Shown: positions 34,294 through 43,097 of the stretch, piece by piece | Position numbering within the stretch: position 1 is the stretch's first letter | Layout: each line of letters opens with the position of its first letter | NCBI RefSeq assembly: GCF_900230225.1 | Contig: NZ_OCNH01000005.1 | Location: 1-64,000, forward strand | Reading direction: 5' to 3' | Length of the DNA stretch: 64,000 bases | From: Spirosoma fluviale | GTDB lineage: Bacteria; Bacteroidota; Bacteroidia; Cytophagales; Spirosomataceae | Translations under genes and position numbers: made by a program | Notes under the pieces: generated by a model | What the model saw: only the letters and a program-made list of their open reading frames with translations | The model's database searches: none | Told to the model about the DNA's origin: nothing

Positions 34294-35214
34294 ATGAGCT
34301 TACTTACCGTTGGTTCCGTAGCGTTCGATGCGCTGGAAACCCCGTTCGGCAAAACCGATAAAATTATTGGTGGTGCCGCTACCTACATAACCCTGTCGGC
34401 TTCGTACTTCACGAAAGAGAACAATCTGGTTGCCGTTGTGGGCGACGATTTCCCACAAACCATGATTGACGATCTCCATCAGCACGGTATCAATACCGAT
34501 GGACTGGAGATTCGGGTGGGAGAGAAGACCTTCTTCTGGTCGGGCAAGTACCATAACGACATGAACAGCCGCGATACGGTTGAGGTGCAACTTAACGTGA
34601 TGGAGCATTTCAATCCCATCATCCCCGAATCGTACCAGGATTGCGATTACCTGATGCTGGGCAACACGGCTCCGGCCATTCAGCAGATGGTCATTGAGCG
34701 GTTGCACAAACGCCCCAAGCTTATTGTGCTCGATACCATGAATCTCTGGATCGAAATTGCCAACCCCGATCTGATGAACCTGCTTAAGCTGGTTGATGTG
34801 CTGGTTGTCAATGACGAAGAAGCCCGCCAATTGACCCACGAGTATTCGCTGGTTAAAGCAGCCGCTAAAATCCGGTCGTTGGGACCGCAAACGGTTATCA
34901 TCAAGAAAGGTGAACACGGTGCGCTGCTGTTCAGCGAAGGCCAGATCTTCTTCGCGCCCGCCTTACCACTCGAAGAAGTATTCGACCCAACCGGTGCGGG
35001 CGATACCTTTGCCGGTGGCTTCATTGGTCACTTAGCCAAAACTGACGATATCTCCTTCAATAATATGAAGCGGGCTATTATTTATGGGTCGGCTATGGCG
35101 TCGTTCTGCGTCGAGAAATTCGGTGCCGAGCGGATCATGAACCTGACGCAGGAAGAAATTCAGGCGCGGGTGAGTGAGTTTGTTACGCTGTCGGCGTTTG
35201 GATTAGAGTTATAG
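34294..35214 (+). CDS. PfkB family sugar/nucleoside kinase
   Basis: This ribokinase-fold kinase of 306 residues has the N-terminal glycine pair GGAATYI, the C-terminal signature DPTGAGDTFAGGF with the catalytic Asp, and the KKGEHGALLF phosphate region. The family phosphorylates sugars or nucleosides. The sequence resembles the adenosine-kinase-like branch of Bacteroidota, but the substrate cannot be read from motifs alone. A half-copy of the GGGAGCTTGGCCCAGAC repeat lies just before its start codon, and a perfect 24-bp inverted repeat follows its stop. Confidence 0.87.
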   Translation: MSLLTVGSVAFDALETPFGKTDKIIGGAATYITLSASYFTKENNLVAVVGDDFPQTMIDDLHQHGINTDGLEIRVGEKTFFWSGKYHNDMNSRDTVEVQLNVMEHFNPIIPESYQDCDYLMLGNTAPAIQQMVIERLHKRPKLIVLDTMNLWIEIANPDLMNLLKLVDVLVVNDEEARQLTHEYSLVKAAAKIRSLGPQTVIIKKGEHGALLFSEGQIFFAPALPLEEVFDPTGAGDTFAGGFIGHLAKTDDISFNNMKRAIIYGSAMASFCVEKFGAERIMNLTQEEIQARVSEFVTLSAFGLEL

Positions 35215-35220
35215 GTATCT

Positions 35221-35273
35221 CAGTAACAGGAAGCGGCCACTGGTACAATACCAGTGGCCGCTTCCTGTTACTG
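35221..35273. repeat. Perfect 24-bp inverted repeat
   Basis: The left arm starting CAGTAACAGGAAGCGGCCAC and its exact complement flank a 5-nt loop. It lies between the convergent PfkB and ferritin-like genes and may act as a terminator despite lacking long T-runs. Confidence 0.75.
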
Positions 35274-35288
35274 ACAACACATGTTTCG

Positions 35289-36098
35289 TTAAGCCAGAAA
35301 AGGCGTAACTAAAGTAAGTACCTGATCTTTCGTTAGTATTTCATCAAACGCCTGGCTAACCATATCGGCCGTTATGCGGCTATCACCGGCCAGTGCCGAA
35401 ACGAGGTTAACACCCGCCTGGGTAACGTTTTCTTCGCCGGCATAATTGCCATCAACGACGGCCGGAAGTCCCTGCATGGCAGCGGTGCCACCCGTAATCC
35501 AGCCTTTCTGACCGCGCATGTAGCGCACGTTAGCCGCGTGGGCTGCCTCTGTGGCGTGAATTTGCAGAGCCACCTGTAAAATAGCGGGGGCTGGCATCAG
35601 GTTAGCCGCCTGGCCTTTATATGCCCGAACGCCGGTATCTTCGAGCGTTTGCGCAATGGCGGAGAAAGTAGCGAAGTTGGTAAAGGTATCTGTAAACGTA
35701 CCCTTTGCCGAGAAGTCAAATTTAGGTTCGGCCACAGCCTCTGCGCCAAGAACCGATTTCAACAACCGAACGTGTACTTCTTCGTGCTGCCGGATCAGTT
35801 CAAATGCGGCCTTATAATCATTCGGGATCATCGACAAATTGCGGCCGGCATCGTAGAAACGATACTCCAGGTATTCCAGGGTGAGTGCAAAATTAAGCAC
35901 ATCTTTCACACCTTGTGGGAGTGCACTCGACTGGCCATAGGCCTTTGTCAGGGCAGATGCCATAATAGCAGGAGCTGCTACGGCAATCGTTTTTTTCGTC
36001 AGTGAGCTGAATAAGCCCCGACGGGAGACGTGAGCCAGGCGGTCAAAAATCTCGCCATCCACTTTCTCAATTTCGCTAAGTATGTTCTGTAAGTTCAT
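35289..36098 (-). CDS. Tat-exported ferritin-like protein
   Basis: This is a ferritin-like four-helix protein (Ferritin_2 type). The N-terminus has a Tat-like signal: SRRGLFSSLTKK, then a hydrophobic stretch, then AYGQ. It sits after a ~25-residue cytosolic-type prefix. Possible di-metal ligands are visible as LEYLEYRFY, RQHEEVHVRLL, LEDTGVRAYKG and HATEAAHAANVR. It lies 14 nt downstream of a paralogous gene in the same orientation. The role may be metal binding or stress protection in the periplasm, but no enzyme activity is known to me for this family. The length is 269 residues. Confidence 0.78.
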   Translation of the reverse strand: MNLQNILSEIEKVDGEIFDRLAHVSRRGLFSSLTKKTIAVAAPAIMASALTKAYGQSSALPQGVKDVLNFALTLEYLEYRFYDAGRNLSMIPNDYKAAFELIRQHEEVHVRLLKSVLGAEAVAEPKFDFSAKGTFTDTFTNFATFSAIAQTLEDTGVRAYKGQAANLMPAPAILQVALQIHATEAAHAANVRYMRGQKGWITGGTAAMQGLPAVVDGNYAGEENVTQAGVNLVSALAGDSRITADMVSQAFDEILTKDQVLTLVTPFLA

Positions 36099-36112
36099 TG
36101 GAGTTGAGTGGT

Positions 36113-36841
36113 TTATGCCAGGCTGGATACCAGAGCGCTTGCGTCGAGAGTTTCATTAATATATTTCTGTGCGATAGGCAGCACAAACGTTGGCTCGTAA
36201 GCAAGGTGTAAACCCGTATCGCTTGTTACGATGGACGGACCCGCAAAGGCGTCGGAGTGAGGATATTGCAGTTCGCGGATGATCGAATGGTGGCGCGTCT
36301 CTACCGATACGATCTTACCCGCTAAGGTTAGGTAGTCGGCATTTTTGATATACTTACCTGCGCCATTGTAGGCACCAACGCCCGTCTTCTCAAAGGCTTC
36401 GGCATGGATCAACACATCTGCACGGTTGTTAAAGTCGATGCTGGAAAAATTGAATGTCAAATCTGGAACGGCACTTCCCACGGCGGCTTTAAAAAGGGCA
36501 CGGTGGATGATTTCGTGACCCCCAATGTCTGCCCATAACTGCTTGTCAGTTGAGGACATATTTGGGTATGGTTTCGCCAGAATCATTTCGTAGAAGGCAG
36601 CTTCCAACTGCTCTAATACATAAGCAAATGCCAGAATGCCTACATCGCCGGTTGGCAAGGCAACCGTTGGGCCAGCAGCACGAGCGCCACTTGGTGTAAC
36701 AGACGTTTGATCTGCGTTTGAGCAGGCAGATAGCAGACCACCGGTTACGGCTGCTGCTCCCGCTACTCGAAGAAACGACCGGCGGCTGGCTGCGGCCACC
36801 TCCGAAGGCGTCGCTTCAGGTCGATTAGTAACGTTTTCCAT
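36113..36841 (-). CDS. Tat-exported ferritin-like lipoprotein
   Basis: This is a paralogue of the next gene, with a clear twin-arginine signal RRSFLRVAGAAAVTGG followed by a lipobox LLSAC, so it is both Tat-exported and lipidated. Ferritin-like helices carry VLEQLEAAFYE, GGHEIIHRALFK, FEKTGVGAYNG and SVETRHHSIIRE, a likely dinuclear metal site. The two genes are 14 nt apart and probably act together, perhaps as a heteromer. The upstream gap of 343 nt should hold the promoter. The length is 242 residues. Confidence 0.8.
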   Translation of the reverse strand: MENVTNRPEATPSEVAAASRRSFLRVAGAAAVTGGLLSACSNADQTSVTPSGARAAGPTVALPTGDVGILAFAYVLEQLEAAFYEMILAKPYPNMSSTDKQLWADIGGHEIIHRALFKAAVGSAVPDLTFNFSSIDFNNRADVLIHAEAFEKTGVGAYNGAGKYIKNADYLTLAGKIVSVETRHHSIIRELQYPHSDAFAGPSIVTSDTGLHLAYEPTFVLPIAQKYINETLDASALVSSLA

Positions 36842-37184
36842 TGAGTAAAAGTTATTTAAGTGATTATCCCCGATAGTTTGCCGATCAAGGTGATGTATCT
36901 ACGCGAAGAGTTAAGACAAGGATTTTTAAGTTTAAATAAACGTATTTTAGTGATATATTAATTGATCACAGTTTATTGATAATTAGCTAGTTAAATTAAT
37001 ATTGGATAAAATATTTATGGAAAAATACAATTAAGAGATTGCGTGTATTTGGACGAGGAGTGTTAACGAATAGGTTTATCCATTTCAGGCCCAGAACCGA
37101 TTTTGCCAATGCGTGTCTCAAAAGCAATGGTAACTCATAAAATAGGCTTATTTTTCAGCCCAAAGTAGAATCCCTTTTAACTAT
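36842..37184. other. 343-nt AT-rich gap between divergent genes
   Basis: It separates the ferritin-like pair from the SDR gene and must contain both promoters. I found no clear TAnnTTTG box, operator or RNA structure in it. Confidence 0.4.
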
Positions 37185-38003
37185 ATGGCGAGTTTTATCC
37201 ATCAGGTTGTGTTCATTACGGGTGCCGGGTCCGGTATTGGACGGGCCACCGCTCTCGCTTTTGCCGAAGCTGGTGCCCGGGTCGTTGTTGCGGAAATCAA
37301 CGAAGCGGCTGGTCAAGATACTGTGAGCCAGATTCAACGATTGGGAGGGGAGGCCCTGTTTGTTTCCTGCGACGTAGCTGAGCCAGCCCAAATCAACGCG
37401 GCCATTCGGCAAACCGTTGATAGGTATGGTCGGCTGGACATTGCCGTTAATAACGCAGGTATTGGTGGCGCATTCGGCCGGTTTACGGATCAGTCTCCGG
37501 AAGACTTTGATCGAATAATGGCCGTGAATGTAGGTGGGGTGTTTTATGGTATGCAAGCCCAGATCCGGCAAATGCTTTTACAGCAAAAAGGGACTAAAGC
37601 CGAAGGTAAGGAAGCCGGGGCAAATCCCATGGAGAGTTACCCGGTTGGGGGGCGGATTGTAAATGTAGCCAGCATTGCCGGTGTTCGCGGGATGCCAATG
37701 GGCGCGCCTTATAGTGCCTCTAAACATGCGGTAATTGGGCTGACGAAAACGGCGGCCCTTGAGTACGTGAAGCAGAATATCCGAATCAATGCCATTTGCC
37801 CGGCTTATACCCATTCGACAATGGTCGACGATCTAATTAGTGCTGCACCCGCTATGGAAGACCGGATGCGCCGTATCGTTCCCCTTGGCCGGTTTGGGCA
37901 GCCAGGAGAAATTGCCCAGGCTATTTTGTGGCTTTGTGCCGATGAAAATACGTTTTATACGGGGCAGGCGCTTCAACTGGATGGTGGAATGACCGCGGGC
38001 TGA
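37185..38003 (+). CDS. Short-chain dehydrogenase/reductase
   Basis: This classical SDR has the NAD(P)-binding motif TGAGSGIG at residues 12-19, the NNAG motif in VNNAGIGG, and a catalytic Ser-Tyr-Lys set in NVASIAGVRG and YSASKHAVIG. The final GQALQLDGGMTAG is the usual ending. An acidic residue (AEIN) after the second strand favours NAD over NADP. Residues 140-155 contain a Lys/Glu/Gly insertion relative to most SDRs. The substrate is unknown. The length is 272 residues. The gene converges tightly with ybeY, ending next to its stop codon. Confidence 0.88.
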   Translation: MASFIHQVVFITGAGSGIGRATALAFAEAGARVVVAEINEAAGQDTVSQIQRLGGEALFVSCDVAEPAQINAAIRQTVDRYGRLDIAVNNAGIGGAFGRFTDQSPEDFDRIMAVNVGGVFYGMQAQIRQMLLQQKGTKAEGKEAGANPMESYPVGGRIVNVASIAGVRGMPMGAPYSASKHAVIGLTKTAALEYVKQNIRINAICPAYTHSTMVDDLISAAPAMEDRMRRIVPLGRFGQPGEIAQAILWLCADENTFYTGQALQLDGGMTAG

Positions 38004-38417
38004 TTACAACCTGCTGATCCACTCATCTTCTTTAAGTCGCATTTGGGCGGCCTCTTCGTCGGTTTTATCGCCGTAACCACACAGGTGCAGCAGGCCATGC
38101 GCCAGTATACGACGCATTTCCTGCTCGGCGGGAACGGCTAGTTTACTGGCGTTGTCAACAACCCGCTCAACGCTGATGAAGATGTCACCCTCAATTTTAC
38201 CCTCTTCTTCACTCATGTCGAAGGTGATAATATCCGTGTAGTAGTCGTGCTGGAGATAATCCCGGTTAACCTGTAGTACATGCTCATCGGAACAGAACAT
38301 GTAGTTGAGGTCACCAACCGAAAAACCTTCGGCTTCGGCTTGCTGCTTCAGCCATTGCCGAATTACCTGCTTTTGAGCAAGCTTATACGGAACATCCTCA
38401 TTGAAAAAACGAATCAT
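38004..38417 (-). CDS. ybeY: Endoribonuclease YbeY, rRNA maturation factor
   Basis: YbeY is a zinc RNase needed for 16S rRNA 3'-end processing and ribosome quality control. The motif HGLLHLCGYGD (residues 107-117) has the two first His ligands. The third position, His in most bacteria, is Asp here, which I recall as common in Bacteroidota. DIITFDMSEEEGKIEGDIFIS is the conserved middle. The length of 137 residues is normal for the phylum. It starts with ATG 38417 and converges with the SDR gene with no gap. Confidence 0.92.
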   Translation of the reverse strand: MIRFFNEDVPYKLAQKQVIRQWLKQQAEAEGFSVGDLNYMFCSDEHVLQVNRDYLQHDYYTDIITFDMSEEEGKIEGDIFISVERVVDNASKLAVPAEQEMRRILAHGLLHLCGYGDKTDEEAAQMRLKEDEWISRL

Positions 38418-38483
38418 AGGTACTAATCAGCCTTGCGTTCGAACGTAGAAAACTGTATCCCTACAACTACCGCTGGCTTTTGG

Positions 38484-39005
38484 TTAAAGTAACGTTTTAA
38501 TGTCGGTCCATACGTACCGGTAAGCGTCCGAAATCCCACCGCCGGGGTTCTCATGTGACTTTACTTCCTGATTGACCGCTCCTAAGCTTTGGTAAAATGC
38601 CTGAGCACTGGTGTTTTGCGTTAGTACCCACAAATAAAATCCGGCGGTAGGGTCTTTTGTATACGACCAGCGGGCTGCCGATTTTAGGAGCTGTGTACCA
38701 ATTCCTTTGCCTTTCTGATGGCTGAGAACGTGTAAATTGTCCAGTAATGTTCCCCAAACGGCGTCGTCGGCAACATAGATACAGGCGAAACCAAGAATTG
38801 ACCCCTTTTCTTCGGCAACGATAACCTGTTGATTCTGGGCTGGTTTGCTCAATCGCTCGTGCCAAACAGCCCGTCTATCATTCAAAACCGGCCCTTCCAG
38901 AAAATCGTCTCTCCAAATACCTCTGTAGTTTTGCTGCCAGCTAAGGCTATGGAGTTTCGAAATTGGCTCGGCATCAATCAGGGTTGCTTCCCGGTAAGTT
39001 ATCAT
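38484..39005 (-). CDS. GNAT family N-acetyltransferase
   Basis: This 173-residue GNAT protein has the acetyl-CoA motif LSHQKGKGIGTQLLKSAA, the strand preceding it (GTLLDNLHV) and the C-terminal TSAQAFYQSLGAVNQ block. It resembles the broad RimI/PhnO-like group, and the substrate is unknown. It is probably monocistronic: ybeY starts 66 nt downstream on the same strand, and the MDR reductase is divergent on the other side. Confidence 0.85.
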   Translation of the reverse strand: MITYREATLIDAEPISKLHSLSWQQNYRGIWRDDFLEGPVLNDRRAVWHERLSKPAQNQQVIVAEEKGSILGFACIYVADDAVWGTLLDNLHVLSHQKGKGIGTQLLKSAARWSYTKDPTAGFYLWVLTQNTSAQAFYQSLGAVNQEVKSHENPGGGISDAYRYVWTDIKTLL

Positions 39006-39087
39006 AGCTTTGTAAGAGCGGGTTCAAACAAATGTAAACGTCCGGTATCTTGTTACAAACTTATCAACCACTTCTTGTCGTCAGTTT

Positions 39088-40113
39088 ATGAAAGCCATAC
39101 TGCTTGCCGAAAAAAAACAACCTATACAACTCGTTGATGCACCAACGCCAACCGCCGGACCGGGCCAGATGCTGATCAAACTTAAAGCGGCTGCACTGAA
39201 TCACCGTGATGTGTTCGTCCAGCAGGGCTTATACCCCGGCATCAAACTCCCGGCTATTCTGGGATCGGATGGGGCCGGGGTTGTGGACGAGGTTGGTGAA
39301 GGCGTTGATGCGGGCTGGCGCGGGCAAGCCGTTATTATTAATCCGGGTTTGCACTGGGGACCCAACCCCAGGTTCTACGGGCCGAATTTCCGGATTTTAG
39401 GCATGCCCGACAATGGAACGTTTGCGGAGTATGTCGTGGTCGATGAAGCCTATGTACATCCTAAACCCAATCATCTTTCCTTTGAGCAGGCCGCTGCCTT
39501 ACCACTGGCAGGCCTTACAGCCTGGCGGGCACTAATGACGCGGGCAGGCCTGCAAACGGCGGGAAATTCCGAAAAAGTGCTCGTGACGGGTATAGGCGGA
39601 GGAGCGGCCTTGTTTGCTCTGCAATTTGCGGTGGGTGCCGGGGCCGAAGTTTGGGTAACATCCGGTTCTGAAGAAAAACTGGCCAGAGCCGCCACTTTAG
39701 GCGCAACGGGGGGCGTCAACTACCGGGAGCCCGACTGGGATAAAACACTCATGACGCGTACGGGTGGCGAACGGAAAGGCTACTTCGATGTTATTATCGA
39801 TAGTGCGGGTGGACCGGGCTTTGCAAAGCTGATCGACGCAGCGGCAGCGGGTGGGCGTATCGCTTTCTTTGGTGGCACTACGGGTAACATTACCGACATT
39901 ATGCCGCCCAAAGTATTCTTTAAGCAACTGTCGATTTTTGGCACGACAATGGGTACCGAATCCGAGTTTGTGGATATGCTTTCGTTTGTGAACGATAAAA
40001 AAATAGTGCCGATCGTAGACGAAGTTTTTCCGTTAACCCATGTGCCGGAAGCAATGAAGAAGATGGATACCGGCCAACAGTTCGGTAAGATTGTTATCAA
40101 TATTGCGGATTAA
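39088..40113 (+). CDS. MDR superfamily zinc-type alcohol dehydrogenase/quinone reductase
   Basis: This is a medium-chain dehydrogenase/reductase of 341 residues. The N-terminal GroES-like part has LNHRDVFVQQGLYPG and GSDGAGVVDEVGEG. The Rossmann part has VLVTGIGGGAALFALQFA. The structural-zinc cysteine cluster of true alcohol dehydrogenases is absent, so it belongs nearer the zinc-independent reductases (quinone or enoyl type). The cofactor is probably NADPH. The substrate is unknown. It lies upstream of bioF but is separated by 174 nt with a palindrome, so it is probably not in the biotin operon. Confidence 0.85.
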   Translation: MKAILLAEKKQPIQLVDAPTPTAGPGQMLIKLKAAALNHRDVFVQQGLYPGIKLPAILGSDGAGVVDEVGEGVDAGWRGQAVIINPGLHWGPNPRFYGPNFRILGMPDNGTFAEYVVVDEAYVHPKPNHLSFEQAAALPLAGLTAWRALMTRAGLQTAGNSEKVLVTGIGGGAALFALQFAVGAGAEVWVTSGSEEKLARAATLGATGGVNYREPDWDKTLMTRTGGERKGYFDVIIDSAGGPGFAKLIDAAAAGGRIAFFGGTTGNITDIMPPKVFFKQLSIFGTTMGTESEFVDMLSFVNDKKIVPIVDEVFPLTHVPEAMKKMDTGQQFGKIVINIAD

Positions 40114-40180
40114 GAACTTCCGAATGAGTCAGTTTTGCACAGTTAACAACGATATGTTCATGATTATGCGGCTAAATGAA

Positions 40181-40209
40181 AGTTATCCACAACTAAATTG
40201 TGGATAACT
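40181..40209. promoter_or_regulatory. 12-bp palindrome with two TTATCCACA boxes upstream of bioF
   Basis: AGTTATCCACAA and its exact complement flank a 5-nt centre. Each arm contains TTATCCACA, the perfect DnaA-box consensus. It lies about 80 nt before bioF, where an operator would be expected. A regulator of biotin genes or DnaA binding are both possible. There is no T-run for a terminator. Confidence 0.55.
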
Positions 40210-40287
40210 ACCTACTTACACACATTTTAGCGATTGTCCCATTAACAGAAAAAAGGCAATCCAATACGGCATACTACCTTTGTGGAC

Positions 40288-41472
40288 ATGCATACTTCAA
40301 GGGGTTCGATTACCCAGACATTGCAGGAGCGGTTAGCGGAATATCAGCAGAAAGGACTTTTAAGGCAACTCCGGACCGCAGACGAAGCCGTTGATTTCTG
40401 CTCAAATGATTACCTCGGCTTTGCGCGTTCTGCAGAACTTAAGCAGGCTATTCAGCAAGCTACTGTCCAACACAAGACCATGCGGACGGGCGCTACCGGC
40501 TCCCGTTTGCTGGCTGGTCAAACGGCGCTTGCCCATGCTGTTGAACAGGAGCTAGCCACGTTCTACGGAACAGAATCAGCGCTTATTTTTAACTCCGGTT
40601 ACGATGCCAACATCGGTTTGCTGGCCTGCCTACCCCGAAAAGGAGATACCCTGCTAACGGATGAACTGATTCATGCCAGTATGATTGATGGTGCCCGGTT
40701 GAGCTACGCAACCCGCCAGCGGTTCCGGCATAATGATCTGGCCGATTTGAGAAACAGGCTAGAGGAGGCTTCCCGGTTGTCGAGCGGACAGGTTTTTGTT
40801 GCTGTGGAATCGGTTTATTCGATGGATGGCGATATGGCCCCGCTCCGTGAACTAGCCGACCTCTGCGACGAATACGGAGCGGCCCTGTTAGTGGATGAAG
40901 CACATGCCACGGGTGTTTATGGTTCAGCCAATGGGAAAAATGGGGAAGGTTTGGTAGCCGCTCTGGGCTTAGAGGACCGTGTGCTGGCCAGAGTACACAC
41001 ATTCGGCAAAGCACTGGGCGTTCATGGAGCCGCTGTGGTAGGGCCAGCCGTCCTGCGCAATTACCTCATTAATTTTGCCCGGCCCTTTATTTATACCACA
41101 GCGTTACCTCCGCATAGCCTGCTGGCCATCCGTTGCGCGCATGAGCAGCTAAGGGCAGGTTCATCAGCTTTACAGCAACTTCATCAACAACTTGATTATT
41201 TCCGAAAGCAGGTAGCAGGAAAGCTACCCGGTAGCCAATGGAGCACTGGTCAATCGCCTATTCAGTGCCTCATCATTCCGGGAAATGACCGGGCGCGCCG
41301 GGTGGCTGCCGCAGCGCAGGCCATTGGGCTGGATGTGCGGGCTATCCTTAGCCCAACGGTTCCGGCCGGGCAGGAACGATTACGACTTTGTATCCATGCC
41401 TTTAACACAACCGACGAAATAGACCGGCTCCTGAGCGTACTTCACAGAGCGCTGGCCGAAAACGATAGATAA
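40288..41472 (+). CDS. bioF: 8-amino-7-oxononanoate synthase
   Basis: BioF is a PLP enzyme that condenses pimeloyl-ACP/CoA with L-alanine, the first dedicated step of biotin ring assembly. Family blocks are FCSNDYLGFA, GATGSRLLAGQ, LLVDEAHATGVYG and the PLP-lysine motif HTFGKALGVHG (Lys near 239). The length of 394 residues is normal. I chose ATG 40288 (MHTSRG) over GTG 40282. A TACCTTTG box at 40274-40281 matches the Bacteroidota -7 consensus, and would give a transcript starting close to the ATG. Its stop overlaps the bioD start (TAATG). Confidence 0.93.
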   Translation: MHTSRGSITQTLQERLAEYQQKGLLRQLRTADEAVDFCSNDYLGFARSAELKQAIQQATVQHKTMRTGATGSRLLAGQTALAHAVEQELATFYGTESALIFNSGYDANIGLLACLPRKGDTLLTDELIHASMIDGARLSYATRQRFRHNDLADLRNRLEEASRLSSGQVFVAVESVYSMDGDMAPLRELADLCDEYGAALLVDEAHATGVYGSANGKNGEGLVAALGLEDRVLARVHTFGKALGVHGAAVVGPAVLRNYLINFARPFIYTTALPPHSLLAIRCAHEQLRAGSSALQQLHQQLDYFRKQVAGKLPGSQWSTGQSPIQCLIIPGNDRARRVAAAAQAIGLDVRAILSPTVPAGQERLRLCIHAFNTTDEIDRLLSVLHRALAENDR

Positions 41473-42104
41473 TGACGACAGCTAAATTACCCACTCGCCT
41501 GATTGTGGCGGGCATTGGAACTGAAATTGGGAAAACGGTGGTATCGGCCGTGTTGGTCGAAGCCTTACAGGCCGATTATTGGAAACCCGTTCAATCGGGT
41601 GGGTTGGACGATTCCGACACCGACACGGTTCGCCGACTAGTTAGCAATCCAAAGTCGTACTTTCACCCCGAGGCCTACCGGCTTACGCAGCCGCTTTCAC
41701 CACACGCAGCAGCCGAACTTGACGGCATCAACATCGAACTGGGAAATTTTATGCTGCCCCAAACCGAGAACGCGCTGGTAGTTGAGCTGGCGGGGGGGCT
41801 TATGGTTCCTCTTAACGATGGTGAACTGATGATTGACCTGGTTCAGCGATTGGCATTGCCCGTAGTTCTGGTATCCCGGAATTACCTTGGTAGTATTAAT
41901 CATACGTTGCTTTCGGTTGAGGCCTGCCGCAGCCGGAGCATTCCACTGGTCGGAGTTCTGTTCAATGGCCCTACTGTTCCGGCTTCGGAATCTTTTATTC
42001 TAACCTACACGGGGCTGCCCTGTATTGGCCGGATCGGGCAGGAGGCCGTTGTAACGAAGGACGTAATCAGTCAATACGCCCGTCTGATTACATCCGGCCG
42101 GTAA
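41472..42104 (+). CDS. bioD: Dethiobiotin synthetase
   Basis: BioD closes the ureido ring of dethiobiotin using CO2 and ATP. The P-loop-like GIGTEIGKTVVSA is at residues 15-27, YWKPVQSGG follows, and ELAGGLMVPLND is the second nucleotide motif. The length of 210 residues is normal. Its ATG shares one base with the bioF stop, so the two are translationally coupled. bioA and bioB are not in the window. The next gene is on the opposite strand. Confidence 0.93.
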   Translation: MTTAKLPTRLIVAGIGTEIGKTVVSAVLVEALQADYWKPVQSGGLDDSDTDTVRRLVSNPKSYFHPEAYRLTQPLSPHAAAELDGINIELGNFMLPQTENALVVELAGGLMVPLNDGELMIDLVQRLALPVVLVSRNYLGSINHTLLSVEACRSRSIPLVGVLFNGPTVPASESFILTYTGLPCIGRIGQEAVVTKDVISQYARLITSGR

Positions 42105-42148
42105 ACCTGGCTGAACCCAACAGAGTGAGTTTTTGACAGAACCCGAAA

Positions 42149-43024
42149 TCACCAGCTCTTGACCAGTTCGTCGAACCGTTCCAGCAGAAATTTCGATTTA
42201 GGACCAACATGCCCATCGCCAATGGTTAGCTCGCCGATTTGGGTGATGGGCAGTATTTTTTTGGTTGAACTGGTGGTGAAGGCTTCGTCGGCGTCATAAA
42301 GTTCGGAGAGAAGCACAGGCCGCTCTTCGACCTCAAAGTCGTTCTGCGCAATCTGCATTATGGTTTTTCGGGTTATTCCGTGCAGGATGTGTCGGTCGGG
42401 TGTACTAATCTTTTCACCTTTAACGATGAAGAAATTACTCCGGCTCAGTTCACTGATTTCGCCCCCTTTCTGGTATAGTATATCCGACGCGCGAGCTGCC
42501 CGGATAGCTTCGGCCATTAGAATCACACGTTTGTAATCGGTGCTTTTTACTTCGGCCATTTCCCGGACATATTCGTCCAGTATCACTTTTATTCCCTGCT
42601 CATATTGAATGACCGGTACCGGATGAATCATTTCGGCCATAATGAGCAGGTTCGGTTTTTCTACACTGATGCTATCCGCCGAGTAGCCACCCGTCAGTAC
42701 AAATCGGATGCCGACATCGGTTGGCGTAGCCGTACCGCTTTTGCGGATTGCCTCGTTACTGCGCTCTACAAGTTTCGTAACAATCGCGTATGTTTCGTCT
42801 TTACCCAGCGGTAATTTCAGATGCATACGAGAGGCCGAGTTCTGAAATCGTGCCCAGTACCAATCCCACTGAAACGGTCGTCCGTTGTACGTCAGGAAGT
42901 AATCAAAGAGGCCATAGCCCCGCAGAAGGCCAAGGTCGGTAATGCCAACCGCAAGCTGGTCGGTAGGGGCGATGGTACCATTGAAATATCCGTAAAACAT
43001 GGGCGATACGTTGGTTTGGCTCAT
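42149..43024 (-). CDS. Class IV aminotransferase
   Basis: This fold-type IV PLP enzyme of 291 residues has the PLP lysine in STDYKRVILMAEA, the ELSRSNFFIV motif and the C-terminal DEAFTTSSTKKILPI phosphate site. The group includes branched-chain aminotransferase, D-amino-acid aminotransferase and aminodeoxychorismate lyase, and I cannot choose among them with confidence. The position next to aspartate kinase suggests amino-acid metabolism. I chose ATG 43024 (MSQTNVSP) over a TTG two codons upstream. It lies downstream of lysC on the same strand with a 73-nt gap. Confidence 0.85.
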   Translation of the reverse strand: MSQTNVSPMFYGYFNGTIAPTDQLAVGITDLGLLRGYGLFDYFLTYNGRPFQWDWYWARFQNSASRMHLKLPLGKDETYAIVTKLVERSNEAIRKSGTATPTDVGIRFVLTGGYSADSISVEKPNLLIMAEMIHPVPVIQYEQGIKVILDEYVREMAEVKSTDYKRVILMAEAIRAARASDILYQKGGEISELSRSNFFIVKGEKISTPDRHILHGITRKTIMQIAQNDFEVEERPVLLSELYDADEAFTTSSTKKILPITQIGELTIGDGHVGPKSKFLLERFDELVKSW

Positions 43025-43097
43025 GGCCAAAGATAAATGAAATGGGTGAAAAAGCCCCGGATTTAAACCCGACAGCCTGACCCGGTCCAGATACGGC

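Noticed and set aside
40181-40209. Chromosome replication origin
   Set aside because: There are only two DnaA boxes, no AT-rich unwinding element, and no dnaA, dnaN or parAB genes nearby.
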